Shown piece after piece: positions 1-7,684 of a DNA stretch of 44,254 nucleotides (position 1 is its first letter; every line of letters begins with the position of its first letter). This stretch comes from an uncultured Alistipes sp. (lineage in GTDB: Bacteria > Bacteroidota > Bacteroidia > Bacteroidales > Rikenellaceae): the NCBI RefSeq assembly GCF_902388705.1, contig NZ_CABMQJ010000016.1, forward strand, positions 1-44,254, written 5' to 3'. Both the position numbers and the translations under genes were made by a program. Under the pieces are notes generated by a model that had not been told where the DNA came from, ran no database searches, and saw only the letters and a list, made by a program, of their open reading frames with translations.

Positions 1-1
1 G

Positions 2-784
2 GGAATCCTGCCCCTGCCGCAGAACGGACTGGTCTACGGCAGGGTGGGTTCCGATTTTTACCGGGGCGCGGCGGTTTCCCGTGCGGCGATCCGGCGCTCG
101 GAGGGTGCTGTACCCGTCCCGTCTGCCGGCGCGGTATCCCGGCCCGCGGGGCTTTTCCGGGGAATGCCGCAGGCCCCCGCCGGGCCGCTGCCCGACAGTC
201 TTTTCCGGTCGTTCCTGCGGGATTCGGCCGCTGTTTTCCGGCTCGGGGATGCCGAGGTGGGCGGTTGTTCGCTTCGGGGGCGGATCATGCTCTACGGCGG
301 CGAACTGCGCATCGATTCGACCTGCCGCATGGAGCACCTGCTTATCTGCGCCCGTAAAATAACCGTGGGGAGCGGTGCCCGCATTACGGCGCAGCTCTTT
401 GCGCGCGATACGGCGGTCATCGAACCCCGCGCCGTGCTGGAATACCCTTCGGGCGTCTATGCGTGCCGTTACGCCGAAGTGGGGGCGCACGGCGCGGTGA
501 ACGGCTATGTGATTGTCCGGGATACGGTGGCCCGTAAAAAGGTCACGGCCAACTACCTCCAGTCGCGTACGGCGCGCGTGCGGGGGTTGCTCTATGTCGA
601 CGGCATTGCACAGGTGCAGGGCATCGTCGCGGGCCGTGCGGTGCTGCGGCAGGCGGTTTATTTTTCGCCGCAGGGCTACTATAAGGATATGCTCTACGAT
701 GTCACGGTGCTCGAAAACCCCGTCACGGCGCAGCCGCTGTGGTTGCCGGCGGCGCGGAGAAAGGAGGCGGCATGCGTCGAGTGA
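2..784 (+). CDS. Bactofilin-like protein, 5' end outside window
   Basis: The reading frame is open from base 2, so the gene starts upstream; the GTG at 44 is probably internal. About 260 residues are visible. From roughly codon 85 onward there is a run of short beta-strand-like units rich in Gly, Val and Ala (for example LRGRIMLYGGELRI, then RVRGLLYVDGIAQVQGIVAG), the pattern of bactofilin or other beta-helix proteins. The first visible part is Arg/Ala/Pro-rich and shows no recognisable domain. The stop overlaps the next gene by 13 bases, so it belongs to the operon that continues with two prepilin-like genes and a GspF-like gene. I infer a cell-envelope scaffold accessory to that assembly machine. 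Bactofilin-like is a fold-level guess from the repeat pattern, not a family match. Confidence 0.6.
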   Translation, partial: GILPLPQNGLVYGRVGSDFYRGAAVSRAAIRRSEGAVPVPSAGAVSRPAGLFRGMPQAPAGPLPDSLFRSFLRDSAAVFRLGDAEVGGCSLRGRIMLYGGELRIDSTCRMEHLLICARKITVGSGARITAQLFARDTAVIEPRAVLEYPSGVYACRYAEVGAHGAVNGYVIVRDTVARKKVTANYLQSRTARVRGLLYVDGIAQVQGIVAGRAVLRQAVYFSPQGYYKDMLYDVTVLENPVTAQPLWLPAARRKEAACVE

Positions 785-1155
785 CCCGACGGCTTGTGTG
801 CGGGGCGTGCCGCAGGCTGCGGGCGGCTTCGCTGCTCGAAGCCGTCGTGGCCGGGGTGTTGTTCCTGACGGTCTTTGCGGCGGCCCTGGAGCTGCTGCCG
901 CGCCTGACGCTGCGTGACGACGATGCACTGGCGGTCGCCGAGGCGGAATACCGTGTCGGCGAGGCTTTCGACAAGTACGGTACCGGATTGTGGCCCTGCG
1001 GCGATTATGCCGAGCTTTACGACTGGGGCGAAATCAGCGTGCGGATCGGGTGTTATGGGGACTTTGCAGACCTGCAGGTAGTCGAAATTTCCGCGCGGAT
1101 GTCCGGAAGCGGCAAACGCATCGTGCATAAACAGCTCGTCGAATGCAGGCAATGA
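772..1155 (+). CDS. Prepilin-like protein (type II secretion / type IV pilus type)
   Basis: A 127-residue protein with a short basic leader (MRRVTRRLVCGACRRLRA) followed by ASLLEAVVAGVLFL. This matches a class III signal: small residue before the cut, Glu at +5, then one hydrophobic helix. The rest is a small soluble domain without recognised motifs. I chose ATG 772 over the GTG at 739 because AAAGGAGG lies just upstream (760-767). It overlaps the preceding stop by 13 bases and its own stop overlaps the next start. Pseudopilins of this type are cleaved by a prepilin peptidase and polymerise under an inner-membrane platform, which is encoded two genes downstream. No peptidase gene is visible here. 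Confidence 0.7.
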   Translation: MRRVTRRLVCGACRRLRAASLLEAVVAGVLFLTVFAAALELLPRLTLRDDDALAVAEAEYRVGEAFDKYGTGLWPCGDYAELYDWGEISVRIGCYGDFADLQVVEISARMSGSGKRIVHKQLVECRQ

Positions 1156-1730
1156 CGAAATACGGGAGTGCTGCCGGGCCTTATTCCCGGCGTACCGAAG
1201 CGCCGCGTAAGGCGCCGCCGGGCCTGGATAGACCGTGTGCGGCGTGGCGGAAGGCATCCTTTCGGGGCTCGACCCTTGTCGAGACGCTGGTGATGATGCT
1301 CGTGGCGGGGATTGTCTTCCTGACCGTAATGGACGGGATGACGCTTTTCACCCGGTTGCAGACACAGCGGGCCCGGGCGTTGGCGTCCGCCGTCCGCCGC
1401 AGCGGAGGCTATACCCGTGTCGTGTCGCTTGTCGGGGATGCCGACAGTATCCTCTGCCCGGCGGCCGGACGGTTGGAATTGTACCGCAACGGCCGCCTGT
1501 CGGCGCTGTCGCACGTCGATTCGGTGCTGGTTTACCGCTGCGGCGGGTTTTGCGATACCCTGCTCGGCGGGGTGTCGGCGTTGCGGCTGGCGGAATACGA
1601 TGCGGTGCCGGATACGGTGGAAATCGGGTTCGGGGTGGGGTTTACGGTGAAATTACCGGTGATGTCCGCCTCGCGGCAGTACCGGATGGCGTTGGACGAA
1701 ATAGAAAATGGCTATGGCTACGAAGAGTAA
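1152..1730 (+). CDS. Prepilin-like protein, second copy in the operon
   Basis: A 192-residue protein. An unusually long, basic N-terminal leader of about 40 residues ends in FRG, followed by STLVETLVMMLVAGIVFL. Cutting after Gly puts Glu at +5, a very good class III prepilin site. The remaining 130 residues are a soluble domain with two Cys (YRCGGFC) and no recognised family. ATG 1152 overlaps the previous stop as ATGA, suggesting translational coupling; ATG 1143 in the same frame is an alternative. It differs in sequence from the upstream prepilin, so the two are probably distinct minor pseudopilins (GspG/H/I/J-like roles) rather than a recent duplication. That role is inferred from position beside the GspF-like gene. 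Confidence 0.7.
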   Translation: MTKYGSAAGPYSRRTEAPRKAPPGLDRPCAAWRKASFRGSTLVETLVMMLVAGIVFLTVMDGMTLFTRLQTQRARALASAVRRSGGYTRVVSLVGDADSILCPAAGRLELYRNGRLSALSHVDSVLVYRCGGFCDTLLGGVSALRLAEYDAVPDTVEIGFGVGFTVKLPVMSASRQYRMALDEIENGYGYEE

Positions 1731-2763
1731 GATGACCGATGCGCGGCGCGAGGTTTTCTACGCCGGGCTGCACGCCCTGCTGACGGCGGGGCTGGATTTT
1801 TCGCATGCCTTTGGGCTGCTCATCGTGAGCGAGCGGGATGTACGGCTGAAAGCGTTGCTCGAATGCCTTTACAGGGATGTGGTCGGGGGTGCGGCGCTGT
1901 GGCAGTCGATGGAGCGCAGCGGGGCTTTCCGGTCGCTGGACTGCGGCGTGGTGCGCATCGGCGAGCAGACCGGGCGGCTGCCCGACACGCTCGATTTCCT
2001 GCGGGACTACTACCGCAAACGGGCCGCACAGCGGAGAATGGTGTCTTCGGCCGTCAGCTACCCGCTGGTAATCCTCTCGACGGCCGTAGCGGTCGTGGCC
2101 TTTATGCTGGCGGTGATTGTGCCGATGTTCGAGCAGGTCTACGCCCGCATGGGCAGCGAACTGCCCGCCCTGACGCAGTGGGTTATCTGCTTGTCGAAGT
2201 CGTTTCCCTGTTATGCCGGCGCAGCCTGTGCGGGAGCCGCTGCGGTTTGCCTGCTGCTGTATGCGAACCGGGGCCGCGAGGAGGTTCAGGCATGGCTGGC
2301 CGGCCTGTTGCTGCACCTGCCCGTTGCGGGGGCGATTGTGCGGAAAAACCAGCAGGCGCAGTTCTGTAAACTGCTTTACCTGCTCACCTCGTCGGGCGTT
2401 CCGCTGCTCGCGGGCGTGGGGATGCTCTGCGACGTAATCGGCTTCTATCCTTACCGGAAGTCGTTCGCCTCGATTTGCCGCAGGCTGGAGCAGGGCGAGG
2501 CATTCTCTGCCGGCATCGCCCGGTTCCCGGAATTGTACGACCGCAAACTGGCCGCCCTCGTGCGTGTGGGCGAAGAGACCAACCGCCTGCCGGAGATGCT
2601 CCGCCGCCAGGGCGAGGCGCTGACCGAAGAGCTCGAATATGGAATTAAACGCATGGGCGCAATGCTCGAACCGGCGCTTATCCTGCTGGTGGGCCTGCTG
2701 GTGGCCGTAATCCTGATTTCCATGTATATGCCCATGTTCCGACTCGGCGGAATAATGGGGTGA
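1708..2763 (+). CDS. GspF/PilC-type inner-membrane platform protein
   Basis: A 351-residue protein with the two repeated T2SF domains expected of GspF/PilC. The first covers about residues 10-140 (RREVFYAGLHALLTAGLDF, then GVVRIGEQTGRLPDTLDFL) and the second about 210-350 (FCKLLYLLTSSGVPLLAG, then ALVRVGEETNRLPEMLRR). Hydrophobic segments near 115-140, 165-190 and 325-345 fit the usual three membrane helices. In known systems this protein couples the cytoplasmic ATPase to pseudopilin assembly. It overlaps the upstream gene; ATG 1732, one base after that stop, is an equally plausible start. The ATPase and secretin are not in the window and may lie upstream. Confidence 0.88.
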   Translation: MAMATKSKMTDARREVFYAGLHALLTAGLDFSHAFGLLIVSERDVRLKALLECLYRDVVGGAALWQSMERSGAFRSLDCGVVRIGEQTGRLPDTLDFLRDYYRKRAAQRRMVSSAVSYPLVILSTAVAVVAFMLAVIVPMFEQVYARMGSELPALTQWVICLSKSFPCYAGAACAGAAAVCLLLYANRGREEVQAWLAGLLLHLPVAGAIVRKNQQAQFCKLLYLLTSSGVPLLAGVGMLCDVIGFYPYRKSFASICRRLEQGEAFSAGIARFPELYDRKLAALVRVGEETNRLPEMLRRQGEALTEELEYGIKRMGAMLEPALILLVGLLVAVILISMYMPMFRLGGIMG

Positions 2764-2805
2764 ATTCAAGCCCGGACGGAAAATTCACTCCGGGGTACAC
2801 GAAAT

Positions 2806-2982
2806 ATGGCGGCTTTGCGACCGATAGCCCGTATCAGCGGGTCGGACTGTTTCACCGGAGCGGGCCTGGAAATTGTGGGGCTTCATGCGCATGACGAATT
2901 TATCGGCAAAAAGACGCAACGGTTCGGAAATTTGGCGGATGGCCATTCGATTTATTCGTACGACGGGCATCCGAAAGAATAA
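2806..2982 (+). CDS. Possible 58-residue ORF or gene remnant
   Basis: An ATG-started frame of 58 codons that ends in EFIGKKTQRFGNLADGHSIYS and then YDGHPKE before the stop. Composition looks protein-like in the second half only. No ribosome-binding site or promoter is seen, and I do not recognise the product. It lies 42 bases after the GspF-like gene in the same direction, so it could be a short last gene of the operon or a degraded gene. The neighbouring frame at 2784-2856 also reads like protein (FTPGYTKYGGFATDSPYQ), which would fit a frameshifted remnant. Confidence 0.25.
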   Translation: MAALRPIARISGSDCFTGAGLEIVGLHAHDEFIGKKTQRFGNLADGHSIYSYDGHPKE

Positions 2983-3035
2983 TCGATTCAGGCGATGTAA
3001 AGCACCCTGTCCGGTTCGTGCGCCTGCATGAAATT

Positions 3036-3067
3036 AAATCCGCCCTTTGAAATAAGGGCGGATTTTT
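3036..3067. terminator. Bidirectional intrinsic terminator
   Basis: A perfect stem AATCCGCCCTT / AAGGGCGGATT with loop TGAAAT and a T-run on the plus strand; the minus strand also has a T-rich tail. It can end the GspF-like operon (+) and the outer-membrane barrel gene (-). Confidence 0.85.
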
Positions 3068-3148
3068 GATGTGTCCGTACGGACAGCGGCGGGACGGATG
3101 CTGCCCGGTGTTTGCCGGTGCGGCGTTCGCGGCCGGGCGGGGTGTTCG

Positions 3149-3679
3149 TCAGAACTTGTAGTAGAATCCGAATTTCAGGTCGGACGAAGAGAGCTTCAGT
3201 CCGAAAGCCTCCCCGCTGCCGCCGTTGAAGTAATCCTTGCGGTAGCCCAGGAACCCGACCTGCGTCAGGAAGCTGAAGTGCTCGTTGATTTTCACGCTTA
3301 ATCCCGGGGTGATGCCGGCCTGGAATCCCTCGTAATCGCCGCAGGCGAAACCTACGCCGCCGTCGAGGAAGAGCGACAGGATGCCTTTGTTATAATACTT
3401 GTAACGGGCATAGGGCGATGCGGTGAACACGTTGTAGCTGTCGCCGTCCTTTACTTTCAGGTATTCGAACCCGAGGGCTACGCCCACCGACCATCTTTGG
3501 TTGAAATCGTAGCCTACTTCGGGAGCAATCGAGAACGAGTCGGTCTTGACGCCTTTCGTTTTGTCGTGCCAGTAGCCCAGCTTGCCGCCGATCCACAAAC
3601 CTTTGTCCTGTGCCGAAGCATTTCCGGTTGCCGTAAAGCATACAACTGCTGCAAGCAGTACCATCATGATTTTTTTCAT
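3149..3679 (-). CDS. Small outer-membrane beta-barrel protein
   Basis: A 176-residue exported protein. It starts MKKIMMVLLAAVVCFTATGNASAQ, a typical Sec signal peptide ending in SAQ, which fixes the start at 3679 rather than at longer upstream options. The mature part is made of alternating aromatic and polar strands (LWIGGKLGYW, SIAPEVGYDF, RWSVGVALGFEY, SPYARYKYY, FGFYYKF) and ends in Phe, the usual signal for the outer-membrane assembly machine. Length and pattern fit the 8-strand OmpX/OmpW-like or PorT-like barrels common in Bacteroidales, often annotated only as outer membrane beta-barrel protein. No ligand can be inferred. It is transcribed alone, with a shared terminator just downstream and no clear TAnnTTTG promoter upstream. 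Confidence 0.82.
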   Translation of the reverse strand: MKKIMMVLLAAVVCFTATGNASAQDKGLWIGGKLGYWHDKTKGVKTDSFSIAPEVGYDFNQRWSVGVALGFEYLKVKDGDSYNVFTASPYARYKYYNKGILSLFLDGGVGFACGDYEGFQAGITPGLSVKINEHFSFLTQVGFLGYRKDYFNGGSGEAFGLKLSSSDLKFGFYYKF

Positions 3680-4295
3680 CTTTGCAAAATGTTTGTTTGA
3701 CAAAAAGTGTAACTGTTTTTTCTGTTCCGGAAGCAAAGAAAGAGTACAGTTTTTTTCTGCGCAAATAAATTCAACCAACCGGATTGTTCTAAAAATCAAT
3801 GCCTGAAGTTTCTAAATGAACCATTTCTGCCGGAAACTTCCTGCGGGGCGGTTTCGCGGGTGTTGAAACCGGCTCGGTTTATGCCAGCTGTTTTGCGCAG
3901 GAACCGGCAGGAAATAAAAAAGCCATTCATGGCGAATGGCTTTGGACGGGGTGTCGCGAAAAAGTCGCCGCTGTCGGTTCCGGTCTTTCGGGAAAAGGGG
4001 CCTGTGGTCCCGGGTGGTTGTCCCGGCGGCTTTGGGGGCTGCGGTTCCGAATGGGAGCTCCTGCAGTGGTTCATGATGGGAGATTCTGGGTTCCGGATGC
4101 GGGCTCCTGCGGCCCCGTGTGGGTATCCCGGCGGATTCGGGGGGGGGCTTCGGCAGTTCCGGCAGGGGAGGCCGGGCCGGGAGTAGCCTTTCCGGGCGGG
4201 CCCGGACGCTCCTTATCCCGCCGTTAAACGTAGAAACCGTGTGTGCCGAATGTTTTCCCGTGGGGGGGCGCCTTTTCGGCGGAGCGGCGGGGAGC
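3680..4295. other. Non-coding stretch with minus-strand hairpin and G-rich degenerate repeats
   Basis: This 616-base gap separates two minus-strand genes. A hairpin at 3919-3943 (AAAGCCATTC / GAATGGCTTT) has a T-run on the minus strand and looks like the terminator of the 91-residue gene 350 bases upstream of it. Between 3995 and 4290 the plus strand is very G-rich, with a run of nine or more G near 4139-4147 and another near 4261-4268. It carries about three degenerate units built on CCTG..., GG(C/A)TT(T/C)GGGGG and TTCCG (about 3999-4049, 4058-4095, 4104-4160). Frames crossing it are Pro/Arg- or Gly-rich and unconvincing, so I call it non-coding. Confidence 0.55.
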
Positions 4296-4571
4296 TTACC
4301 GGCCGAAGAATTTGGCAACCCGGTCGGTGACGGCCATGCCCATCCGGAGGCGCCCCATGATGTTGTCGCCCTGGTGGCCGTGTCCGGAGTTATGCAGCCA
4401 TTCGTGGAATTCGGGGTAGAGGCCTTTGCCCGCCATGAATTCGAATGCGGCGTTCTTCAGACGTTTTTCTTCGTTATAACCGGCCTGGATGTTGGCGATC
4501 AGGTCGTCGAACGCCGCGATATTGTAAGGATTGGAGACCGGGATTTCGGCAGTGTAATTTTGCTTTTTCAT
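4296..4571 (-). CDS. Unrecognised 91-residue cytoplasmic protein
   Basis: MKKQNYTAEIPVSNPYNIAA opens a small, mostly helical-looking protein with no signal peptide. The middle, DDLIANIQAGYNEEKRLKNA, reads as an amphipathic helix. It is followed by EFHEWLHNSGHGHQGDN, with three His close together, and a basic C-terminus ending AKFFGR. I do not recognise the family. Start 4571 is chosen because the Met is followed by KKQ and an A/T-rich leader; the longer frame to 4670 has GC-rich, Cys/Arg-rich codons. A good promoter lies far upstream (4792-4822), giving a leader of about 215 bases. It is transcribed alone. Confidence 0.72.
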   Translation of the reverse strand: MKKQNYTAEIPVSNPYNIAAFDDLIANIQAGYNEEKRLKNAAFEFMAGKGLYPEFHEWLHNSGHGHQGDNIMGRLRMGMAVTDRVAKFFGR

Positions 4572-4783
4572 AACTTTTATATTTTTATAATTGACGTATG
4601 AAGTATCGATTTCAAGCAGCCCGCAACATCCGGGTCGAACCGTCCGACAGCGTGCCGGAGGACGCTGCAATTTTACCGGTGCCGACCGGTCGGAAAATAG
4701 GCTGAAATGGTGTCGTGCCTTTGAAAAACGAACGGCTCCCTATCCCGGGGAATGCCTGGTACGTCGCATCATACAATGTTAGT

Positions 4784-4822
4784 CACTAGTGCAAAGGTAT
4801 GATATAATATGTTGAATTCCAA
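4784..4822 (-). promoter_or_regulatory. Promoter of the 91-residue gene, with palindrome at the start point
   Basis: On the minus strand TTGG (4822-4819), 19 bp, then TACCTTTG (4799-4792) matches the Bacteroidota promoter. The palindrome CACTAGTG (4784-4791) sits where transcription would begin and could be an operator. Confidence 0.6.
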
Positions 4823-4879
4823 GATTTTCGCATTATTTCTTCGGCGAAAAAAAAGTCGCGAAAAAGTTGCAGGCAATTT

Positions 4880-4903
4880 TATTATTATATAATAATATAA
4901 TAA
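4880..4903. repeat. AT-only palindromic tract
   Basis: A run of A/T trinucleotide-like repeats whose core, ATTATTATATAATAAT (4881-4896), is a perfect palindrome. It lies between the divergent promoters of the 91-residue gene and the TonB receptor, in a part of the window that is otherwise much less GC-rich than average. Confidence 0.6.
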
Positions 4904-5078
4904 TATGTCCGACGAAATAATCCCCGGGAAAATGAATTTTTTTTGCATTTGCGGCTTGTTCCTGTATCGGATTAATAATGTCCGAAACAGCTGGCTGGTA
5001 AAAAGGGCTTTTTTATTGGAGCATGGGGTGTGTGCGATCCGGTTGCGGCGCGCATGGAAATTTTGCCGGCCGGAGTCG

Positions 5079-5108
5079 TTGGAAAACCGCTCCGATTTTA
5101 TACATTTG
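5079..5108 (+). promoter_or_regulatory. Promoter of the TonB receptor gene
   Basis: TTGG (5079-5082), 18 bp, TACATTTG (5101-5108). Only seven bases separate the -7 box from ATG 5116, so the transcript is predicted to be leaderless or nearly so. Confidence 0.65.
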
Positions 5109-5115
5109 CAGTATC

Positions 5116-7506
5116 ATGTCTTCGAACCTGCGGATTATATGTGCATTTGTCGTCCTGTTGTCGTGCTTCTGCACGGCGGCGAGCGCGCAGGAGAGTACCT
5201 ATACGGTGAGCGGCCGGGTGATCGACCGCCTGACCCGGCAGCCGGTGGCCTATGCCGCCGTCGTTCCTGTCGGGCAGGAGCAGCGGGGCACTTCGACCGA
5301 TTCGCTGGGGCGTTTCCGCATGGCGCGCGTGCGCGCCGGAATCCACCGCCTGTCGGCTTCGTCCGTGGGCTATAAAACCGTCGTGACGCCCGAGTATATC
5401 GTTTCCGCCGCCACGCCTTTCATCGAGATAGAGCTGGAGGAGGACGCCACGCAGCTCGAAGCCGTGACGGTGGCCCCCTCGCCGTTCCGTGCGACGGCCG
5501 AAAGTCCCGTGGGGCTGCAGATCATCGGCCTGCGGGAAATCGAGAAGAGTCCCGGCGCCAACCGCGACGTTTCGCGCATCGTGCGCTCGTATCCCGGTGT
5601 GTCGTTCTCGCCCGTCGGCTACCGCAACGACCTGATCGTCCGCGGCGGGGGTCCTTCGGAGAACAAGTTCTACATGGACGGCATCGAGATTCCCAACATC
5701 AACCATTTCGCCACGCAGGGGGCTACGGGCGGCCCGGTGAGCATCGTCAACGCCGACCTGATTCGTGAGATTAATTTCTACACCGGGGCGTTTCCCGCCG
5801 ACCGGGCCGGGGCTTTGAGTTCCGTGCTCGATTTCAAACTGCGGGACGGAAATCCCGAGAAGCAGACCTTCAAGGCGACGCTCGGGGCTTCGGAGGTGTC
5901 GTTGAGCGGCAGCGGCCATATCGGCGACAAGACCTCCTACCTCTTCTCGCTGCGCCAGTCCTACTTGCAGCTGCTGTTCAAGATGATCGGACTGCCGTTC
6001 CTGCCCAACTACATCGACGGCCAGTTCAAGGTCAAGACCCGCATTTCGGAGCACGACGAACTGACGGTGCTGGGGCTGGCGGGCTTCGACAACATGAAAC
6101 TCAACCTCGACGAAAAGGGCGAGGATGCCGAATACCTGTTGAGCTACCTGCCGCGGATTCGGCAGGAGACCTTTACCGTCGGCGCCGCCTGGCGCCATTA
6201 TGCCGGCCGCCACGTGCAGGAGGTGGCGTTGAGCCACACCTACCTGAACAACCGCAACCTCAAATACCGCGACAACGACGACTCCTCGGAGGAGAACCTG
6301 ACCCTCCGGCTGCGCTCCGTGGAGCAGAAGACCACGTTGCGCGCCGGCAACCGCAGCTACCTGGGGCGCTGGACGCTCCGCCAGGGCGCCGAGTTGAGCT
6401 ATTCAGGCTACACCAACCGCACCCTGCAGCGGCTCTATGCCGACGAGTCCGTGCTTTCCGATTACAACACCCGGCTGGGAATCGTGGGCTGGGGCCTTTT
6501 CGCAGGCGCCGATTACGCTTCGGCCGACAGGCGTTTCACGGCTTCGGTGGGCGTGCGGGCCGACGGATGCGACTATTCGCCGCACATGGCGCAGTTGTGG
6601 CGCCGGCTGTCGCCCCGGGCGTCGCTCTCTTACCGGCTCAGCAAGGGCTGGTCGTTGAGCGGGAGCGCCGGGCTGTACTACCAGCTGCCGCCCTATACCG
6701 CACTGGGATTCAAGCAGGAGGGGGCGCTGGTGAACAAAGCGCTGCATTACATGCGCGTCGGGGCGTTCAGCGCCGGGGCCGGCTGGCGGCTGCGCGACCG
6801 CCTGGTGATTTCGTTCGAGGGATTTTACAAGAAATACGGGGATATTCCCCTCTCCCTTGCCGACGGCATTCCGCTCGCCTGCAAGGGCAACGACTACGGG
6901 GTGGTCGGCAACGAGGCGCTGCGCTCCTCGGCAGAGGGCCGCTCGTACGGCGTCGAGGCGATGGCCCGCTGGCAGGTGCCCGGAAAGGTCAACCTCGTGG
7001 GCTCGGTGACGCTGTTCCGCAGCGAATACCGCAGCGACGCCTGCTCCGCTTACATCGTTTCGGCCTGGGACAGCCGCTTCGTCGTGAATGTGAGCGGCAC
7101 GTACGATTTGCCGCGCAACTGGAGTGTCGGGGCGCGCCTGTGCGCCGTGGGCGGGGTGCCCTATACGCCCTACGACACCGACAAGTCGTCGCTGGTCGAG
7201 GCGTGGAATGCGCAGGGACGGCCTTATTACGACTATGGACGTTACAACGACGGGCGGCTCGACGCATTCGCACAGCTGGATTTGCGCATTGACAAGACAT
7301 TTTATTTCCGCCGCTGCATGCTGGGGCTTTATATCGACCTGCAGAACGTGACGGGCAGCAAGCTCCGGCAGCCCGACGTGCTGATGTCGACGGGGGTAAT
7401 CGAGAATCCCGGGGCTCCGGCCGCCGAACAGCGTTACCGCATGAAGTACATCGGGCAGGAGAGCGGAACGCTCATCCCGACGCTGGGGATTACCGTCGAG
7501 TTTTAA
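5116..7506 (+). CDS. TonB-dependent outer-membrane receptor with carboxypeptidase-like N-terminal domain
   Basis: A 796-residue protein. A signal peptide (MSSNLRIICAFVVLLSCFCT, cut near ASAQ) is followed by a carboxypeptidase-regulatory-like beta-sandwich (about 25-105), a TonB plug (about 115-225, with NDLIVRGGGPSENKFYMDG) and a long beta-barrel ending in ITVEF. The stretch ALSSVLDFKLRDGNPEKQTF after the plug is a hallmark of a conserved single-gene receptor group in Bacteroidota. There is no SusD partner next to it, so this is not a glycan SusCD pair; the ligand is unknown, with siderophores, metals, vitamins or peptides all possible. ATG 5116 was chosen because it starts the signal peptide and sits just after a promoter; an in-frame ATG at 5023 lies upstream of that promoter. 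Part of its coding sequence is duplicated after the stop. Confidence 0.9.
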   Translation: MSSNLRIICAFVVLLSCFCTAASAQESTYTVSGRVIDRLTRQPVAYAAVVPVGQEQRGTSTDSLGRFRMARVRAGIHRLSASSVGYKTVVTPEYIVSAATPFIEIELEEDATQLEAVTVAPSPFRATAESPVGLQIIGLREIEKSPGANRDVSRIVRSYPGVSFSPVGYRNDLIVRGGGPSENKFYMDGIEIPNINHFATQGATGGPVSIVNADLIREINFYTGAFPADRAGALSSVLDFKLRDGNPEKQTFKATLGASEVSLSGSGHIGDKTSYLFSLRQSYLQLLFKMIGLPFLPNYIDGQFKVKTRISEHDELTVLGLAGFDNMKLNLDEKGEDAEYLLSYLPRIRQETFTVGAAWRHYAGRHVQEVALSHTYLNNRNLKYRDNDDSSEENLTLRLRSVEQKTTLRAGNRSYLGRWTLRQGAELSYSGYTNRTLQRLYADESVLSDYNTRLGIVGWGLFAGADYASADRRFTASVGVRADGCDYSPHMAQLWRRLSPRASLSYRLSKGWSLSGSAGLYYQLPPYTALGFKQEGALVNKALHYMRVGAFSAGAGWRLRDRLVISFEGFYKKYGDIPLSLADGIPLACKGNDYGVVGNEALRSSAEGRSYGVEAMARWQVPGKVNLVGSVTLFRSEYRSDACSAYIVSAWDSRFVVNVSGTYDLPRNWSVGARLCAVGGVPYTPYDTDKSSLVEAWNAQGRPYYDYGRYNDGRLDAFAQLDLRIDKTFYFRRCMLGLYIDLQNVTGSKLRQPDVLMSTGVIENPGAPAAEQRYRMKYIGQESGTLIPTLGITVEF

Positions 7507-7532
7507 CGACGGCCGCATCCGGCGAGGCGAAC

Positions 7533-7615
7533 CCGGGGCGTTTTCCTCCGGCCGGGGCGTCGGGCTCCGTGCCCGGTTTCAACCTGCGGGACGGAAATCC
7601 CGAAAAGCAAAACCT
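7533..7615. repeat. Diverged copy of an internal segment of the TonB receptor gene
   Basis: Bases 7566-7609 match 5821-5864 of the receptor gene at about 40 of 44 positions, including the 20-mer CTGCGGGACGGAAATCCCGA. Weaker similarity extends upstream to 7533 (matching from 5783), with about five bases deleted. One frame still reads FNLRDGNPEKQNL against FKLRDGNPEKQTF in the gene. It lies 27 bases after the receptor stop and ahead of the terminator at 7632. Confidence 0.75.
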
Positions 7616-7631
7616 GCCGCATGAAAACAGC

Positions 7632-7669
7632 AAACCGCAGAACCCGGAGTGGCCGGGCCTGCGGTTTTT
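7632..7669. terminator. Bidirectional terminator between convergent genes
   Basis: Stem AAACCGCAG / CTGCGGTTT with a GC-rich inner part and T-run on the plus strand; A-rich sequence on the other side gives a T-rich tail on the minus strand. It serves the TonB receptor (+) and the antiporter (-). Confidence 0.8.
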
Positions 7670-7684
7670 CTGTGTTCCGGGCGC

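Noticed and set aside
3812..4318. 168-codon Pro-rich minus-strand frame in the G-rich gap
   Set aside because: It reflects the C-rich strand, overlaps the end of the 91-residue gene and contains the terminator hairpin.
4905..5375. 156-codon plus-strand frame starting in the AT-rich gap
   Set aside because: It overlaps the TonB receptor in another frame and crosses its promoter; no family resemblance.
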